This document shows positions 31,474 through 42,976 of a stretch of DNA of 64,000 bases, piece after piece; within the stretch, counting starts at the first letter, position 1; each line of letters begins with the position of its first letter. Source of the stretch: Aristolochia californica. Taxonomy: Eukaryota > Streptophyta > Magnoliopsida > Piperales > Aristolochiaceae. The position numbers and the translations under genes were made by a program. The notes below the pieces were generated by a model, which saw only the letters and a program-made list of their open reading frames with translations, ran no database searches and was not told the DNA's origin. The stretch lies in contig JARWKL010000014.1 in assembly GCA_029961685.1 (NCBI GenBank), forward strand, positions 26,571,137-26,635,136, given 5' to 3'.

Positions 31474-34400
31474 TTCACCCTCAAGCGGAATTGAGAGGTT
31501 GACCGAACATTCAACTTGGTTGTGAGTATTTGAAGCCGGTTGGAAGAGAGCAATTTGGTAAAATATCTGCAAGTTGATTGATAGAAGGGATATGTCAAAC
31601 TTAAATTGTTATTTTTTCACAAACAAAATGATAGTCAATTACAATATACTTGTAGCTAGAGTGAAGAAGAGGATTGTGAGCCAAGTTTTTAGTACTCAAA
31701 TTATCACAAAGACGAGATGAATGTTTAGTTGAGTGTATATGCAAATCATTAAGAAGGTACTGAATCCATGTGATTTTAGCATATGTAAAAGCCATTCTCT
31801 ATATTTGGCTTCAGTAGTGAATCGAGAGACGAAGGGTTTTTTATTTTGCGGACCATGATACGAGATTAGGTCCATAGAAAATGTCAAAATCAGTGGTAGA
31901 TCTCCTCATTAGTGGGCAACCACCCCAATATGTGTACAAAAAAGCAAGAATATCTAGCAAGGAGGGTTTGGAGAAGACTAAGCCATAGTCTATAGTACCT
32001 TTAAGATATCATAGAATTCTTTTGATTAAGGTGAAGTGAAAATTAGTTGGGGAGTGCATATATTGAGCTTCAAGATTTATGGAATAAGATATATCAGGTC
32101 TTATAAAAGTTAAATATTGAAGAGCTCTTTTAAGACTTTTATTGTGAATAGGATTAAAGTAAGGTGGACTTTGAAAATCAAGTTTTGTGTTGTTTGCTAG
32201 AGTTGTTGTTACTGGTGTACATGATTCCATCCCTACTCGATGTAATATGTCTTTTAGGTATTGAGTTTGATGAAGAAAAAGGTTGGTGGGATTTCTCTGT
32301 ACTTGAATACCTAAGAAAACATCTAGAGGACCTAAGCTTTTGATGGAAAAGGTATCACATAAGGCTGTTTCGAAAGTATGGATGAGAGAAGGATTATTTT
32401 TTGTAAGAAAAGGGTCATCAACATAAAGAAGCAGAGATAGGTGGTTAAATGAAGAATGATAATAGAACAGGGAGGGATCTGCTTTACTAATTTGAAAACC
32501 AAAGAGCAGAATGATAATAGAACTAGGAGGGATCAACTTTACTGATTTGAAAACCAAAGTGAAGTAAGAAGTTTCTAAATCGAGCATACCACTCACGAGG
32601 GGCTTATTTGAGACAATATAATGCTTTTTTCAGCCTACATACATAGTTTGGAAAGGTGGAACTTTGAAAACTTGGTGGTTGTCTCATAAACACTTCATCA
32701 TTGAGAGACCCATGAAGAAATCATTATTAACGTCAAATTGAAGTAATGGCCAGTTATATTGGACTGGGTAAGTACTGCTCGAATTGTTTGAGGCTGAACA
32801 ACGGGATTGAATGTTTGATCATAGTCGATTCTTGGAAGTTGGTGATGTCCTGGAGCGATAAGACGAGCTTTATATTTTTTGTACAAATCCATCAATATCG
32901 AATTTGGCTCTAAAGACCCATTGAGACCCTACAACAAGCATATTAGAATTTTTAGGTACAAGTTCTCATGTATTGTTTCGTTGAAGAGCATGATACTCTT
33001 CTTTCATGGCATCATGCTATTGAGGAAGTGCAAGAGCAAGTCTATATGTTATAGGCTCTGATATATGTGTGACCGTATGAGCTAGAAGAGTTGAGGCAGC
33101 TGCCTTATTCTTGGCTCTAGTCATCATTGGATGGTGATTAGGGTCGGGAGGAAGAGATGTAGGATGTGGGTAAATAGGAAGGACGATTTCAATCTAACTA
33201 GTACCTGGTGAGGTTTGGGATGAAGGTGTTGAACTAGGTGATGATGTTGGACTAAGTATGGGAGTATTTGGGTATAAACTTGGAAGTTTATGAACATAAA
33301 TTTTTTTCAAGGATGAATGAGTAGTTGAAATGGTAGTGTATTATGTAATGCTTCGAAAACATCATTTTCACTAACATTTAAGGGGTTAGCCATTTTGAAT
33401 TTTTTTGGTGACGCATATGGAAAACATGACTCTTCAAAAACAACAAGCCTAGTGATAAAAAAAAACTTATTTAAAGAAGGAAAAAGCATTGGTAACCTTT
33501 ATAAGAATCATGAAATTCAAGGAATACACAAGGTAGAGATCATGGTTCGAACTTGGTTTTTATAAGGCCATAAACATGGAAAACATAGACATCCAAAAGT
33601 ATGAATATGATTGTAAACATGAGAGATATTTAAAAGTAAACAGTAAGGAGTTTTACCCTATAATGGAGCAGTAGAAGGTCAATTAATTAAATATATTGCA
33701 GTTTGAAAAGTTTCAACCAAAAAACTAGTAGGAGCGTTACTTTCAGATAAAAATGTTATATTCTTATTTCAACGATGTGTCTATGCTTTCTTTCAATTAC
33801 ATTTCATTTTGGAGTATAAGGACAAGAAAGATGGTGAAGAATTCCATATGGAATTAGATAATTACTAAAAATAGAGTTTATGTATTGACCTCCTCCATTT
33901 GAATGATGTACTTTTATCCCACAAGAAAATTGATTTTCCACCTTATATATAAATTTAACAAACGTTCCAAAGGCTTCATTTTTAGCCTTTTGAGGATACA
34001 TCCAAACAAAATTTCTATAATCATCGACAAAAATAATATAGTACTTAAATCAAGATTTAGAAATCAAAGGTGAGGGTCCCTACAAATCAGAATGTACAAC
34101 TTCAACCAGCTTAGAAGCTTTATGTTCAACGTGATCAAATGACAACCTAGTTTGTTTCACCATTCAACAAGTGTCTAAGGACGAAATCGAGGTGGAGGAT
34201 GGATGTTCGAGTCTACAATGCCACAACATAGATTGTGATTCTTTTGTGTTTGCAAAGGTTTTATCTTCTTGAGGAAAAAATATAGACCAACAGACATTGT
34301 CTCGCCTAAATTATTCCATTTTGTGTGCCCTTCACATGAAAACAATTTGGACAAAACTCTATATAGCAGTTATTATCTTTTTTAAAATTTTAAACATAAA

Positions 34401-34588
34401 TGAGATTTTTTTTTTGGAATTAGAAGTGCATTATTAAGGTGAAAGGAACTAGTAGAATATAGAAGTTGTACTTGTCCTTTTCCTTCGACAGAAAGAGTAC
34501 TACCATCTTCTACTCGTACTTTGTTTGAACCAATATAAATAGATAGATTGGAAACATAATTGGATTGTTTGTCATGTGAGTTGTAGGA
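31474..34588 (-). pseudogene. minus-strand copia polyprotein remnant (AP part, INT, RT, RNase H)
   Basis: Reading minus from the right: protease C-terminal part (34382-34588), integrase (about 33640-34340, with KVHHSNGGGQYINSIF and FGTFVKFIYKVENQF), an integrase-RT linker (33110-33490), RT N-terminal block at 32698-32895 (KYKARLIAPGHHQLPRIDYD), RT core with LLLYVDDPFLTKN and FLGIQVQRNPTN (32009-32596), then RNase H debris to about 31600. Frameshifts and stops are frequent, and a 55-bp tandem duplication disrupts the RT. This is the larger half of an element cut in two by the plus-strand copia at 34589-39611; gag continues at 39612. Confidence 0.85.
32455..32564 (-). repeat. 55-bp tandem duplication in the RT of the minus-strand copia
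   Basis: Copies start at 32455 and 32510 (plus view AATGATAATAGAAC, then GGAGGGATC and TTTGAAAACCAAAG). Period 55 bp, with several substitutions between copies. It breaks the RT frame. Confidence 0.85.
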
Positions 34589-34787
34589 TGTTGAAACATA
34601 TGGCTCATACACTGAGGTTGGGGGGTATTTTTGGTATAGGGGTATTGTGTATTTTATACTTTGTACGTCTAGGGTTAGCATAAAATACACATTATGTAAC
34701 CCTATTCAGATATAGTGAAATTGCGTCTGAATCTTTTTTAATCATGTTGTATAGATCATCATCATAATAGCCACTCGTTTCACAACA
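34589..34787 (+). repeat. 5' LTR of the plus-strand copia
   Basis: Opens TGTTGAAACATATGGCTCAT and ends TTTCACAACA, 199 bp. Compared with the 3' LTR it lacks about 54 bp after GAAATTGCG. Confidence 0.9.
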
Positions 34788-34790
34788 AAA

Positions 34791-34802
34791 TGGTATAAGA
34801 GC
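34791..34802 (+). other. primer-binding site of the plus-strand copia
   Basis: TGGTATAAGAGC, one base off the initiator-methionine tRNA primer site TGGTATCAGAGC, 3 nt after the 5' LTR. Confidence 0.85.
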
Positions 34803-35315
34803 TTACTTATATATCCTGAGGTCGTTGTTCCAAAAAAATTCACGTCACCCATCTCATTATTGCCTCCGGCTCAGATAACGATACCATCGAGATTAAAATC
34901 CTTCGGTTTGGATAGGTGTTTGTGTGTTTTGTAGAGAAAGGAAATAAAACCCTCCCTGTCGACGGCTTCCATTGCCGAGTGTTGAAGAACTTTTTTTTTG
35001 TTTATGGAAACAGATGAGGTTGCACCGAAGGCGAAAAGAATTTTTTGACGACAACGACAATTGAAATTTCATTTGAAGAGAAAAAAAATTCTTGGAAAAC
35101 CTGACATTTGACGTTGGTGCACCCATCGAAAGGTCATCAGTATAAAACTTGTTGGCGCACTCATCGAGGTCATCAATCTACAGTGCATCAGTCGAGGTCA
35201 TCAGACACTGTGCACACCTGACGAGGCCTCCTTCTGCACAGACATCGAGGTTTCTCTGTGCACACATCGTGCTCAAAATTTGGGTTTTCGCATAGAAAGC
35301 CCAAGTTAGGCTACG

Positions 35316-38300
35316 ATGATTGGGGTTTCTTCTACAAAATTTGACATGATTAAGTTCGGCAAGTGGGAATTTCGGATTATGGCAGAGGAGAGTGAAGGAT
35401 CTGTTAGTGCAGTAGGGCATGTTGAAAAACAATTACGAAAAATAACCGGTAAGAATGGATGATATGAATTGGAAAGAAATAGAAGCAAAGGCTATGGCGA
35501 CTATCAGGCTTTGTTTGGCTAATGACGTGATATATCACGTCATGGATGAGGAATCACCGATAGAAGTTTGGTTGAAACTGAAAAGTTGGTATATGTCCAA
35601 GTTGTTGACGATCAAGCTCTATCTTAAGCAGAAACTATATGGTCTTAAGATGTCAGAGGGCTAGGATTTGAGTCAACATATCAATGTCTTCAATCAGATC
35701 ATTAGTAATTTGAGGCGGGTTGATGTGAAGTTTGGAGATGAAGACAAGGCGTTAATGTTTCTAAATTCCATATTGAATTCTCCTACGTATGAAAATTTGG
35801 TTACAACTCTGATGTGGGGAAAAGAAATTCTTGAATTGGAGGATATCACAAGTGCTCTATTAGGTTTCCATCAGAGGAAGAAAGCCAATGATGAGACTTC
35901 ACAAGGTGAAGGACTTGTGGTGAAGGGTAACCAAGAACGTGGAAGAAACAAGTCTCAGAGTGGATCGAGTAACAACAAATCTCGGTCTAAATCCAGGAAG
36001 AGGAAGGACATAATGTGTTTTAAGTGCGGGAAAAAGGGGCACATAAAATGGGATTGTTCAGAGAAAAAGAAAGGGAATGTAGAGAAAAAAGAGGGTCCAT
36101 CAAAGTCTATGAATGTAGGGGAAGAAGAAGACTTACGGAGTGGTGATGGGGATATGCTTTCTGTTTCATCCAGTTCAGATCACCTCAGAGATTCTTGGAT
36201 TCTGGATTCAACATGCTCTTATCACATGACACCCAATAAAGATTGGTTTCACACCTTCAGGTTAGTAAACTCTGGTTTTGTTCTGATGGGTAACGATGCT
36301 TCATGCAAAGTTGATGGAATAGGGAGTATAAAAATTAAAATGTTTAATGGTGTGGTTAGAATGTTGTGTGATGCTAAACATATACCGGATCTAAGGAAGA
36401 ATTTGATTTCATTAGGTACTTTAGATTGGAATGGTTATAGTTACAAGTCTGCAAGTGGAGTAATGAAAGTGAGTAAAGGTGTCTTAATAGTGATGAAGGG
36501 GCAAAAACTATCTGGAAATATCTATACACTGCAAGGTACCACAGTTGTAAGTGGAGTTGCAGCTACAGAGTCTAAGTCAGACTGTACAATCTTGTACCAT
36601 ATGCGGTTAGGTCATATGGGTGTGCGTCGGATGATGGAGCTTCATAAGAGAAATCTATTGAAGGGTGTCAAAACATGCAAGCTTGATTTATGCAAGTTTT
36701 GTGTTCTTGGGAAACAGAATAAGTTGTAGTTCAAGGCAGCCACACACAAGACAAAGGGGATTCTTGACTATGTTCATTCAAATGTTTGGGGGCCAATAAG
36801 ACCATCATGAGGAGGACACATGTATTTTGTGACCTTTATTGATGATTACTCATGAAAGGTTTGGGTGTACTTCATGCAGCTCAAGCCAGAAACATTTGCC
36901 AAGTTCAAGTTGTGGAAAGCTAAAATAGAAAACCAAACAGGGAGGAAGATTAAATGCCTCAAGTCAAACAATGTTACTGAGTACACAAATTCAAAGTTCA
37001 AGGATTTGTGTGAGTAGCATGGGATTAAGAGACACTTTATAGTACGCAAGACACCACAATAGAACATTGTGGCGGAAAGGATGAACAAAACACTAGCTGA
37101 AAGAAATTGATGTCTCAGGTTGAATGCAGGACTTGCGAAGAACTTCCAGGCAGAAGAAGTGAAGATGGCATGTTTCTTGATTAACAAATCACCTAGAGCA
37201 GCACAAGATGGGAAAGTATCAGAGGAGGTGTTGACAGGCAGTGAGATAGACTACTCTGGTTTGAGAGTGTTTGGATGTCCAACCTATGTACATGTTTCTA
37301 GTGAGGAGAGGTTGAAGCTTGATGTGAAGTCTAAACAGTGTATCTTTCTGGGGTATCAGAAAGGGGTGAAAGGCTTGAAACTCTGGGATCCGAAGGCAAA
37401 CAAGATGGTGATCTGTAGAGATGTGGTTTTTGATGAAAAAAGTCATGTTGTAGCGTACTCAGGAAGAAGAGAAACATGTACCAAAAAATTGCAGCACCAA
37501 TGATCATGTGGTCCAGGTGGAGCTAGAGAACCATGGTAAAGAAGAGGATGCTCAACATACAGAAAGTTCTAGCTCAGGTGATCAGCAACATCACAGTATA
37601 GCCACAGACAGACCCAAATGCACTATTAAGCCACCTATTAGATATGATTTTGAAGATTTGGTTACTTATGCACTTATTACTAGTAACGGGGATCCTACTA
37701 CTTTTCAGGATGCAGTACAAAACCAGGAAAAAAATTAAATGGATGGGTGCTATGGTGGACGAGATAGAGTCTCTGCATAAAAACAAGACATGGGAGTGGG
37801 TGGAGCTTCTCGAGGGGAACAGAGCAATAGGGTGAAAATGGGTGTATAAGAAGAAAGAAGCAGCATCAGAAAAGGGGGGGGGGGGGGGGGGGGGAGTGAT
37901 TCAGGATTCGTTTAGTAGCAAAGGGTTACTCACAGAGGAAAGGGGTTGACTATGACGAAGTCTTCTCTCATGTGGTCAGACACACCTCCATCAGGGCAAT
38001 GTTGGCATTAGTAGCACATTCAAACATGCAGTTGGAGCAAATGGTTGTAAAGGCAGCTTTCCTTCATGGTGACTTGGAGGAAAAGATTTACATGGTCCAG
38101 CTAGAAGGGTTTAGTCAACTTGAACAGGAACATTTGGTCTGTCATTTGAAGAAATCACTTTATGGGTTGAAGCAGTCTCCGAGGCAGTGGTACAAGCGAT
38201 TTAACTCTTACATAATCCGGATTGGCTACAAAAGGTGTGAGTATGATTGTTGTGTTTTTGTGAAAAGCCTTGATGATTCCTTTATTTTTCTGTTACTTTA

Positions 38301-39270
38301 TGTGGATGATATATTGATTGTTACCAAGAGTATGAGTGAGGTCAACAAGTTGAAGACTTTGTTGAGTAAAGAATTTGACATGAAGGATTTGGGTGCGGCC
38401 AAGAAGATTCTTGGGATGGAGATTCGCATGGATGAAGCTTCCAGGAGATTATGGCTATCTCAGCATAGCTATGTTGAGAAGGTGTTGGACAAGTTCAACA
38501 TAGGTAATGTAAAACCAGTAAGTACACCTTTGGCGAATCATTTTAGATTTTCTACAATTCAGTGCCCAAAGATAGATGATGAAGTTCATGACATGTCAAC
38601 AGTCCCATATGTCAGAGCAATGGGGTGTTTGATGTATGTTATGGTTTGTACAAGACCAGATTTGGCACAAGCTGTCAGCGTGGTTAGCAAGTTTCTTTCA
38701 AATATGGGTCGACAACATTGGGATGTGGTCAAGTGGATTTTCAAATACTTGAGGGGTACTACAGACTATGGCATAATGTTTAGTAGACAACAAAGTGACC
38801 CTTTAGTTGTGGAATATGTGGATGGAGACTATGCAGGAGACTTGGATGATAGGAGGTCTACCACAAGTTATGTATTTACTCTTGTGGGAGGACCTATTTG
38901 TTGGAGGTCCATGATACAGCCTATAGTTGCACTATATACTACCGAGTAAGAGTATATGGCAGTAGTTGAGGCTACCAAGGAGGTTTTGTGGCTTACAAGG
39001 TTGGTCAAGGAGTTGGGTGTCCGACAAGGTGGAGTTCAGTTGCACTGTGACAGTCAGAGTGCCATTTATTTGGCAAAGAACCAGGTGTATCATATGAGGA
39101 CCAAACACATAGATGTGAGGTTTCATAGGATTAGGGAATTGGTTTCATCAGGTAAACTACTATTTGAAAAAGTCCACACTTCTGAGAATGCAGCAGACAT
39201 GTTGACTAAGGTTGTTACTACAGATAAGTTCAAGCATTGCTTGGACTTGATTAATGTCTCCAGTTGCTAG
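35316..39270 (+). pseudogene. gag-pol of the plus-strand copia (Tnt1-like), inactivated
   Basis: Probable start at the ATG at 35316 (MIGVSSTKFDMIKFGKWEF). Domains in order: gag with a CCHC knuckle CFKCGKKGHIKWDC (36015-36056); protease with WILDSTCSYHMTPNKDW (about 36196); gag-pre-integrase with LYHMRLGHMGVRRM (36593-36729); integrase core (36760-37180); RT with MLALVAHSNMQLEQMVVKAA (37998) and LLYVDDILIV (about 38293); RNase H (38800-39270) with YMAVVEATKEVLWL and RTKHIDVRFHRIRE. Stops occur near 35455, 35662, 36727, 36808, 36853, 37016, 37061 and others; most are one transition from Trp, Arg or Gln codons. A 21-G run interrupts the RT start. The protein cannot be made whole, though damage is light compared with other copia copies here. 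Confidence 0.9.
37874..37894 (+). repeat. 21-G homopolymer in the copia RT region
   Basis: A pure G run directly after GCATCAGAAAA. It shifts the frame in a place where relatives carry a few G. Confidence 0.9.
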
Positions 39271-39360
39271 ATGGGAGACGGCCCCAACCTATTGTTCCAG
39301 GTGGAGTCCTAAGTTTTGCTTTCTTTTTCTTAAGGGGTGGATATTCGCCAAGGTGGAGAT

Positions 39361-39611
39361 TGTTAAAGCATATGGCTCATACACTGAGGTTGGGGGGTAT
39401 TTTTGGTATAGGGGTATTTTTGTATTTTATACTTTGTACATCTAGGGTTAGTATAAAATACACATTGTGTAACCCTATTCAGATATAGTGAAATTGCGCC
39501 ATCGCTCTGGTGGATGTAGGCATATTACTAAACCACGTTAAACTCGTTCTTCCTTGAATCTTTGTTAATCATGTCGTATAGATCATCATAATAGCCAATT
39601 TTTTCACAACA
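39361..39611 (+). repeat. 3' LTR of the plus-strand copia
   Basis: Opens TGTTAAAGCATATGGCTCAT and ends TTTCACAACA, 251 bp; colinear with the 5' LTR except for the 54-bp segment missing there. Confidence 0.9.
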
Positions 39612-40620
39612 TAACACCAATATCAAGGAACCATTGCAAGTCTTCATTTTGTTCTAAGATGGTGAGTGTTGTTAGAGCACCTAAAATATTTCTTGCTTGA
39701 TAATTCTAATTGAATTGATGCCAGCATGTATAAATAGTGTGATTGGTTTTGTGATAAATTTGACAGTGAGTCCCATTTGATAAAGCAATGGATGATTGTT
39801 GCTTCTTGTTGTTGAATTGGCTAGATTGAGTGAAATTGATATGTTTTGAGGACTTACCTAAATTTTGGTGAAATGATCGGCTGTTACTCTGACTCCTTGA
39901 TGACTTGTTGACAAAAGTTTTGTATACCATCATGGCTGAGAAAGAATTTTCAAGTGTTTGGTTTATCTAAAAATCATGACTTTGTAGTACTAGTAGAATT
40001 TCTTCATAAGTTGGTAGTAGAGGTCGAGCAAGCATTGTTGTGACAAAGGGTTCATATGGGGAATTCAAGCCATGGAAAACCTGAAGGACTTATCCCCTTC
40101 TGAATAGGACTTTGTCTAGCTGCCAAAGTATCACATATTCCTTTGAATTTTGGGACATAGTAATTTGAAGTTTGATCATTCGTCTTCTTCATTGTTTGCA
40201 ATGTTTAGCGAAGGTGCATTTCTCGTACCTTTGAATGATTTACAAAAATAATTTCATAATTTTCACTATACATCTCTTGTAGTTTTAAGTCCAACCACAT
40301 GGCAAAGGGCTTCTTCAGCCATTGTAGCATTGAACCAACTAGCAAGTAATTGGTATCTAAAGTCTCATTCTTTAAATGATAGATTTATCATGGATGGATT
40401 AACATCGTCATTGGCGCATTTGAGGAGGTGGTGTGAAAGATTCATCAATGAATCTCATGAGGAGTTGAGATTTCAAAACTGGAATCCATTGTCTTCTCCA
40501 TAACACAGTTATTTGAAGAGAGTTTATCTAAAACGAGCACAGTAATAGATGTAACCGACATGAGTGGCAGATTTGAATTTATTGAGATTGCGTTGGTGCT
40601 CATGATTTTTTTTCAAAACA
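39612..40620 (-). pseudogene. gag and protease start of the minus-strand copia
   Basis: Continuation of the split element. Minus reading yields a gag ending in a zinc-knuckle-like CQIYHKTNHTIYTCWHQF (39706-39770; the second Cys is replaced by Tyr), and upstream gag pieces such as FHGLNSPYEPFVT and LPTYEEILLVLQSHDF. A stop-rich N-terminal region runs to about 40600. Confidence 0.75.
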
Positions 40621-40779
40621 AAATGATGGAAGACGAATTAAGCAAAAGAAAGAGGGGAATTGCTATAGCAATGTTTATGGAAAAAGAAAATGGTAAAGAA
40701 AAGAACTTCAATGAGATATAAGTTAATGGAAGAATACCTTCTTGTTTGGAAGAAATCAACCTTCTCACAATAAAACCAT

Positions 40780-40793
40780 CCCCTCTGATACCA
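40780..40793 (-). other. primer-binding site of the minus-strand copia
   Basis: Minus strand TGGTATCAGAGGGG, beginning directly at a TTTTCA LTR end. Only about 12 bp of the 5' LTR (TGAAAAGATTCA in plus view) survive to its right before unrelated sequence begins. Confidence 0.75.
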
Positions 40794-40806
40794 TGAAAAG
40801 ATTCAT

Positions 40807-41240
40807 TCAAAATATTCTATAGTCATTCAACATGAACTCAACCCTCAATCCTTTGTCACACAATTGACTTATGCTAAAAAGATTGTAATTGAGACCTCAT
40901 GCAAAAAAGAACTTCATGTATAGTAGGGTAGGGGATCATACTTTTCATCCCCATAACCTTGATGTGGTCTACCAATTTCTAAATTTCACTATTCCTCCAT
41001 TTTTGAACTCTAAAAGGTGAATAAGCTCTTGTCTCTTGTCATATGCCTTGAACTTCCATTATCCAAAAACCATGTTCCGCCCTTCCCAAGACTTTTGAGA
41101 TACACTTTTTGGATATTGTTTGCATTCATAAAAACTCTAGTTGGTTGGGTATCTTTTTAATTGGTTCCCCTAAAGTTAGCTTGGTCATTCTTTGTATCCC
41201 ACATCATTTGACAAATGACCCGAATAACCAAGAGCAACAA
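40807..41240 (-). pseudogene. SIRE-like copia gag/protease remnant, minus strand
   Basis: Minus reading gives TWFLDNGSSRHMTRDKSLFT and FLEFKNGGIVKF, the protease of SIRE/Maximus-type copia elements (W-LD-GSS-HMTGD pattern, the catalytic D-S-G being D-N-G here). Upstream is a degraded cysteine-rich gag tail. It is joined on the right to sequence of the same clade in the opposite orientation. Confidence 0.6.
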
Positions 41241-41249
41241 AGGAACTAT

Positions 41250-41993
41250 AAGTTCATAGTTGATCATTCTCTAGAACAAATTATTGGTGACCCTCAAGGC
41301 AAGATTGCAATTAGAAGACCAACTCGTGAGACTATGACAAATAGTGTCTTAATTTCTCAAATAGAGCCCAAATGCTTTGTCAAGGCTAAAAAAGAAGACT
41401 TTTGGATTATGGCAATACAAGAAGAATTGAATCAACTTGAAAGAAATAGAGTTTGTACTTTGGTACCTAGACCCAAAAAATCAACAAGTCATAGAAACAA
41501 AATAGGTTTTTAGGAACAAAGCAAATGAAGAAAATCAAATAGTGATTTTAAACAAAACTAGGTTAGTTGCCAAAGAATAACTAAGAAGAAGGTATATATT
41601 TTAAAGAAACCTATGCACCTGTGGCAAGACTAAAAGCAATTTCGAACCCTCTTAGAGTATGCTATGCATATGAAATTCAAATTGTACCAAATGGATGTAA
41701 AGTGTGCTTTTTTAAATAGGTACATCCAAGAGGAGGTATATGCTGAACAAACCAAAGGATTTGAAGATGTGAGTAAGCTTGAACATGTATACAAATAACA
41801 TAAAGCGTTGTATTGGTTAAAGCTAGCTTCAAGAGGGTAATTCTTAAAAAAGAATGGTTATAAGAGAGAAAATATAGATATGACTTTATTTACTAAGAAC
41901 CATGATCAAGATTTTATTATCGTTCAAAATTATGTGGATGATTTCATATTTGGTTCTACAAATCCCTCTAAATGTAAAGAATTTGCTAGTGTA
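41250..41993 (+). pseudogene. SIRE-like copia reverse transcriptase remnant, plus strand
   Basis: Plus reading gives IIGDPQGKIAIRRPTRE, FISQIEPK-like ISQIEPKCFVKAKKEDFW, AIQEELNQLERNRVCTLVPR, and near 41930 NYVDDFIFGSTNPSKCKEF, where FGSTN after the YVDD box is typical of SIRE/Maximus RT. Multiple frameshifts occur. It breaks off at 41993. Confidence 0.75.
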
Positions 41994-42976
41994 AAGAAGA
42001 AAGAAGCAGCATCAGAAAAGGGAACCTTCTCACGGCTCACAATAGTCGGTCTTTTCTAGTTGAAGGCTTTCTTCCAAAAAGTTCCCTTGGATTATGGTTA
42101 CTTCATGGCCAATAGGATGGCCGTCATTGTTGTTAACCCAAGGGCGGATAGTCTCCCTTTCGCTCAGAAGATCACTGTCATTCTTATTCATAATGGAGAA
42201 GACCTCTCGAATGAGGTATCCATGGACATGAGGAAGAAGATGTTCATTGGAGAAATAAACGTTGGAAAATTCGGGTTCACCAAATGGCAAGGTCAGTGGA
42301 TATAGAAGGAAAAAGATATCGAAGGATTCTGCCCCATTGCCTACCGCATCCAGAGACGAGCTTAGTCTGGAGCATCCCACGGATTAGTTCAAATTCAAGA
42401 AGAGGAGAAGAACGGAAGAAGATGGTTCATCATCTGCCGATCAGCTCTTTGCACTAGAATGTTGTGGATGATGTTCGGCCAACTTAGGTAGCAGTTCTAT
42501 CCACACTAGACGAGTTGAAGGCACAACAACAGAAGATTGAGCCTCACCTTGACACCATCCTCACTCAACTCCTGCCTCCAACTAAGTTGACCTAGGATCA
42601 ACCATTCTTTTTTGACTCCCAATGTACATGTTTTTATTGATATACTTGTATGTTTTGACTTTTATACTTGTACGCATCATTTTATAAACAATTGAAAACA
42701 TCTTTATCATATAGCCTTTGAGCCACTTTTTGTTCTATTCAATACATTTCTTTTAACCCTCTATTTTAGTGCAAAAAAAATGGGGAGAAAAAAAAACTTG
42801 GATCAAACGACCTAGGAATTCACAAAATTATGCTTAAAAGGATTAAAACAAACTATGAAAAGACTAAGGGGGAGCTAATGAAAAAATTGCATCATTTATT
42901 TAACTCCAACCCTTAGGGAAGTGTAGTTTTTTTATTTTTCCAAGTTAGATTTTATCATTATCAAAAAGGGGGGGAT
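41994..42976 (+). other. junction segment and SIRE-like 3' untranslated region
   Basis: The first 29 nt are identical to 37848-37876 in the plus-strand copia. An unrecognised stretch follows with an 81-codon open frame (42060-42305, KAFFQKVPLDYGYFMANRMA). After 42550 the text has the feel of a SIRE 3' end: KTWIKRPRNSQ-like debris and a purine tract CAAAAAGGGGGGGATTAT (42962-42979). Confidence 0.45.

Larger units (their letters stand above)
34589..39611 (+). mobile_element. plus-strand copia element (Tnt1-like), nested in the minus-strand copia
   Basis: A structurally complete 5.0-kb element: LTR, primer site, gag-pol, purine tract (AAGGTGGAGAT, 39350-39360), LTR. It sits inside the protease-coding part of a copia element of opposite orientation. 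Flanks TAGGA (34584-34588) and TAACA (39612-39616) agree at three of five positions and are read as a decayed target duplication. Supporting this, dropping the element plus one flank copy lets the host element's protease frame run on with its expected DxG-T-H-MT pattern. Confidence 0.85.

Noticed and set aside
42060..42305. 81-codon frame as a gene
   Set aside because: Sits between retroelement fragments with no start context or domain; kept only as part of the junction segment.
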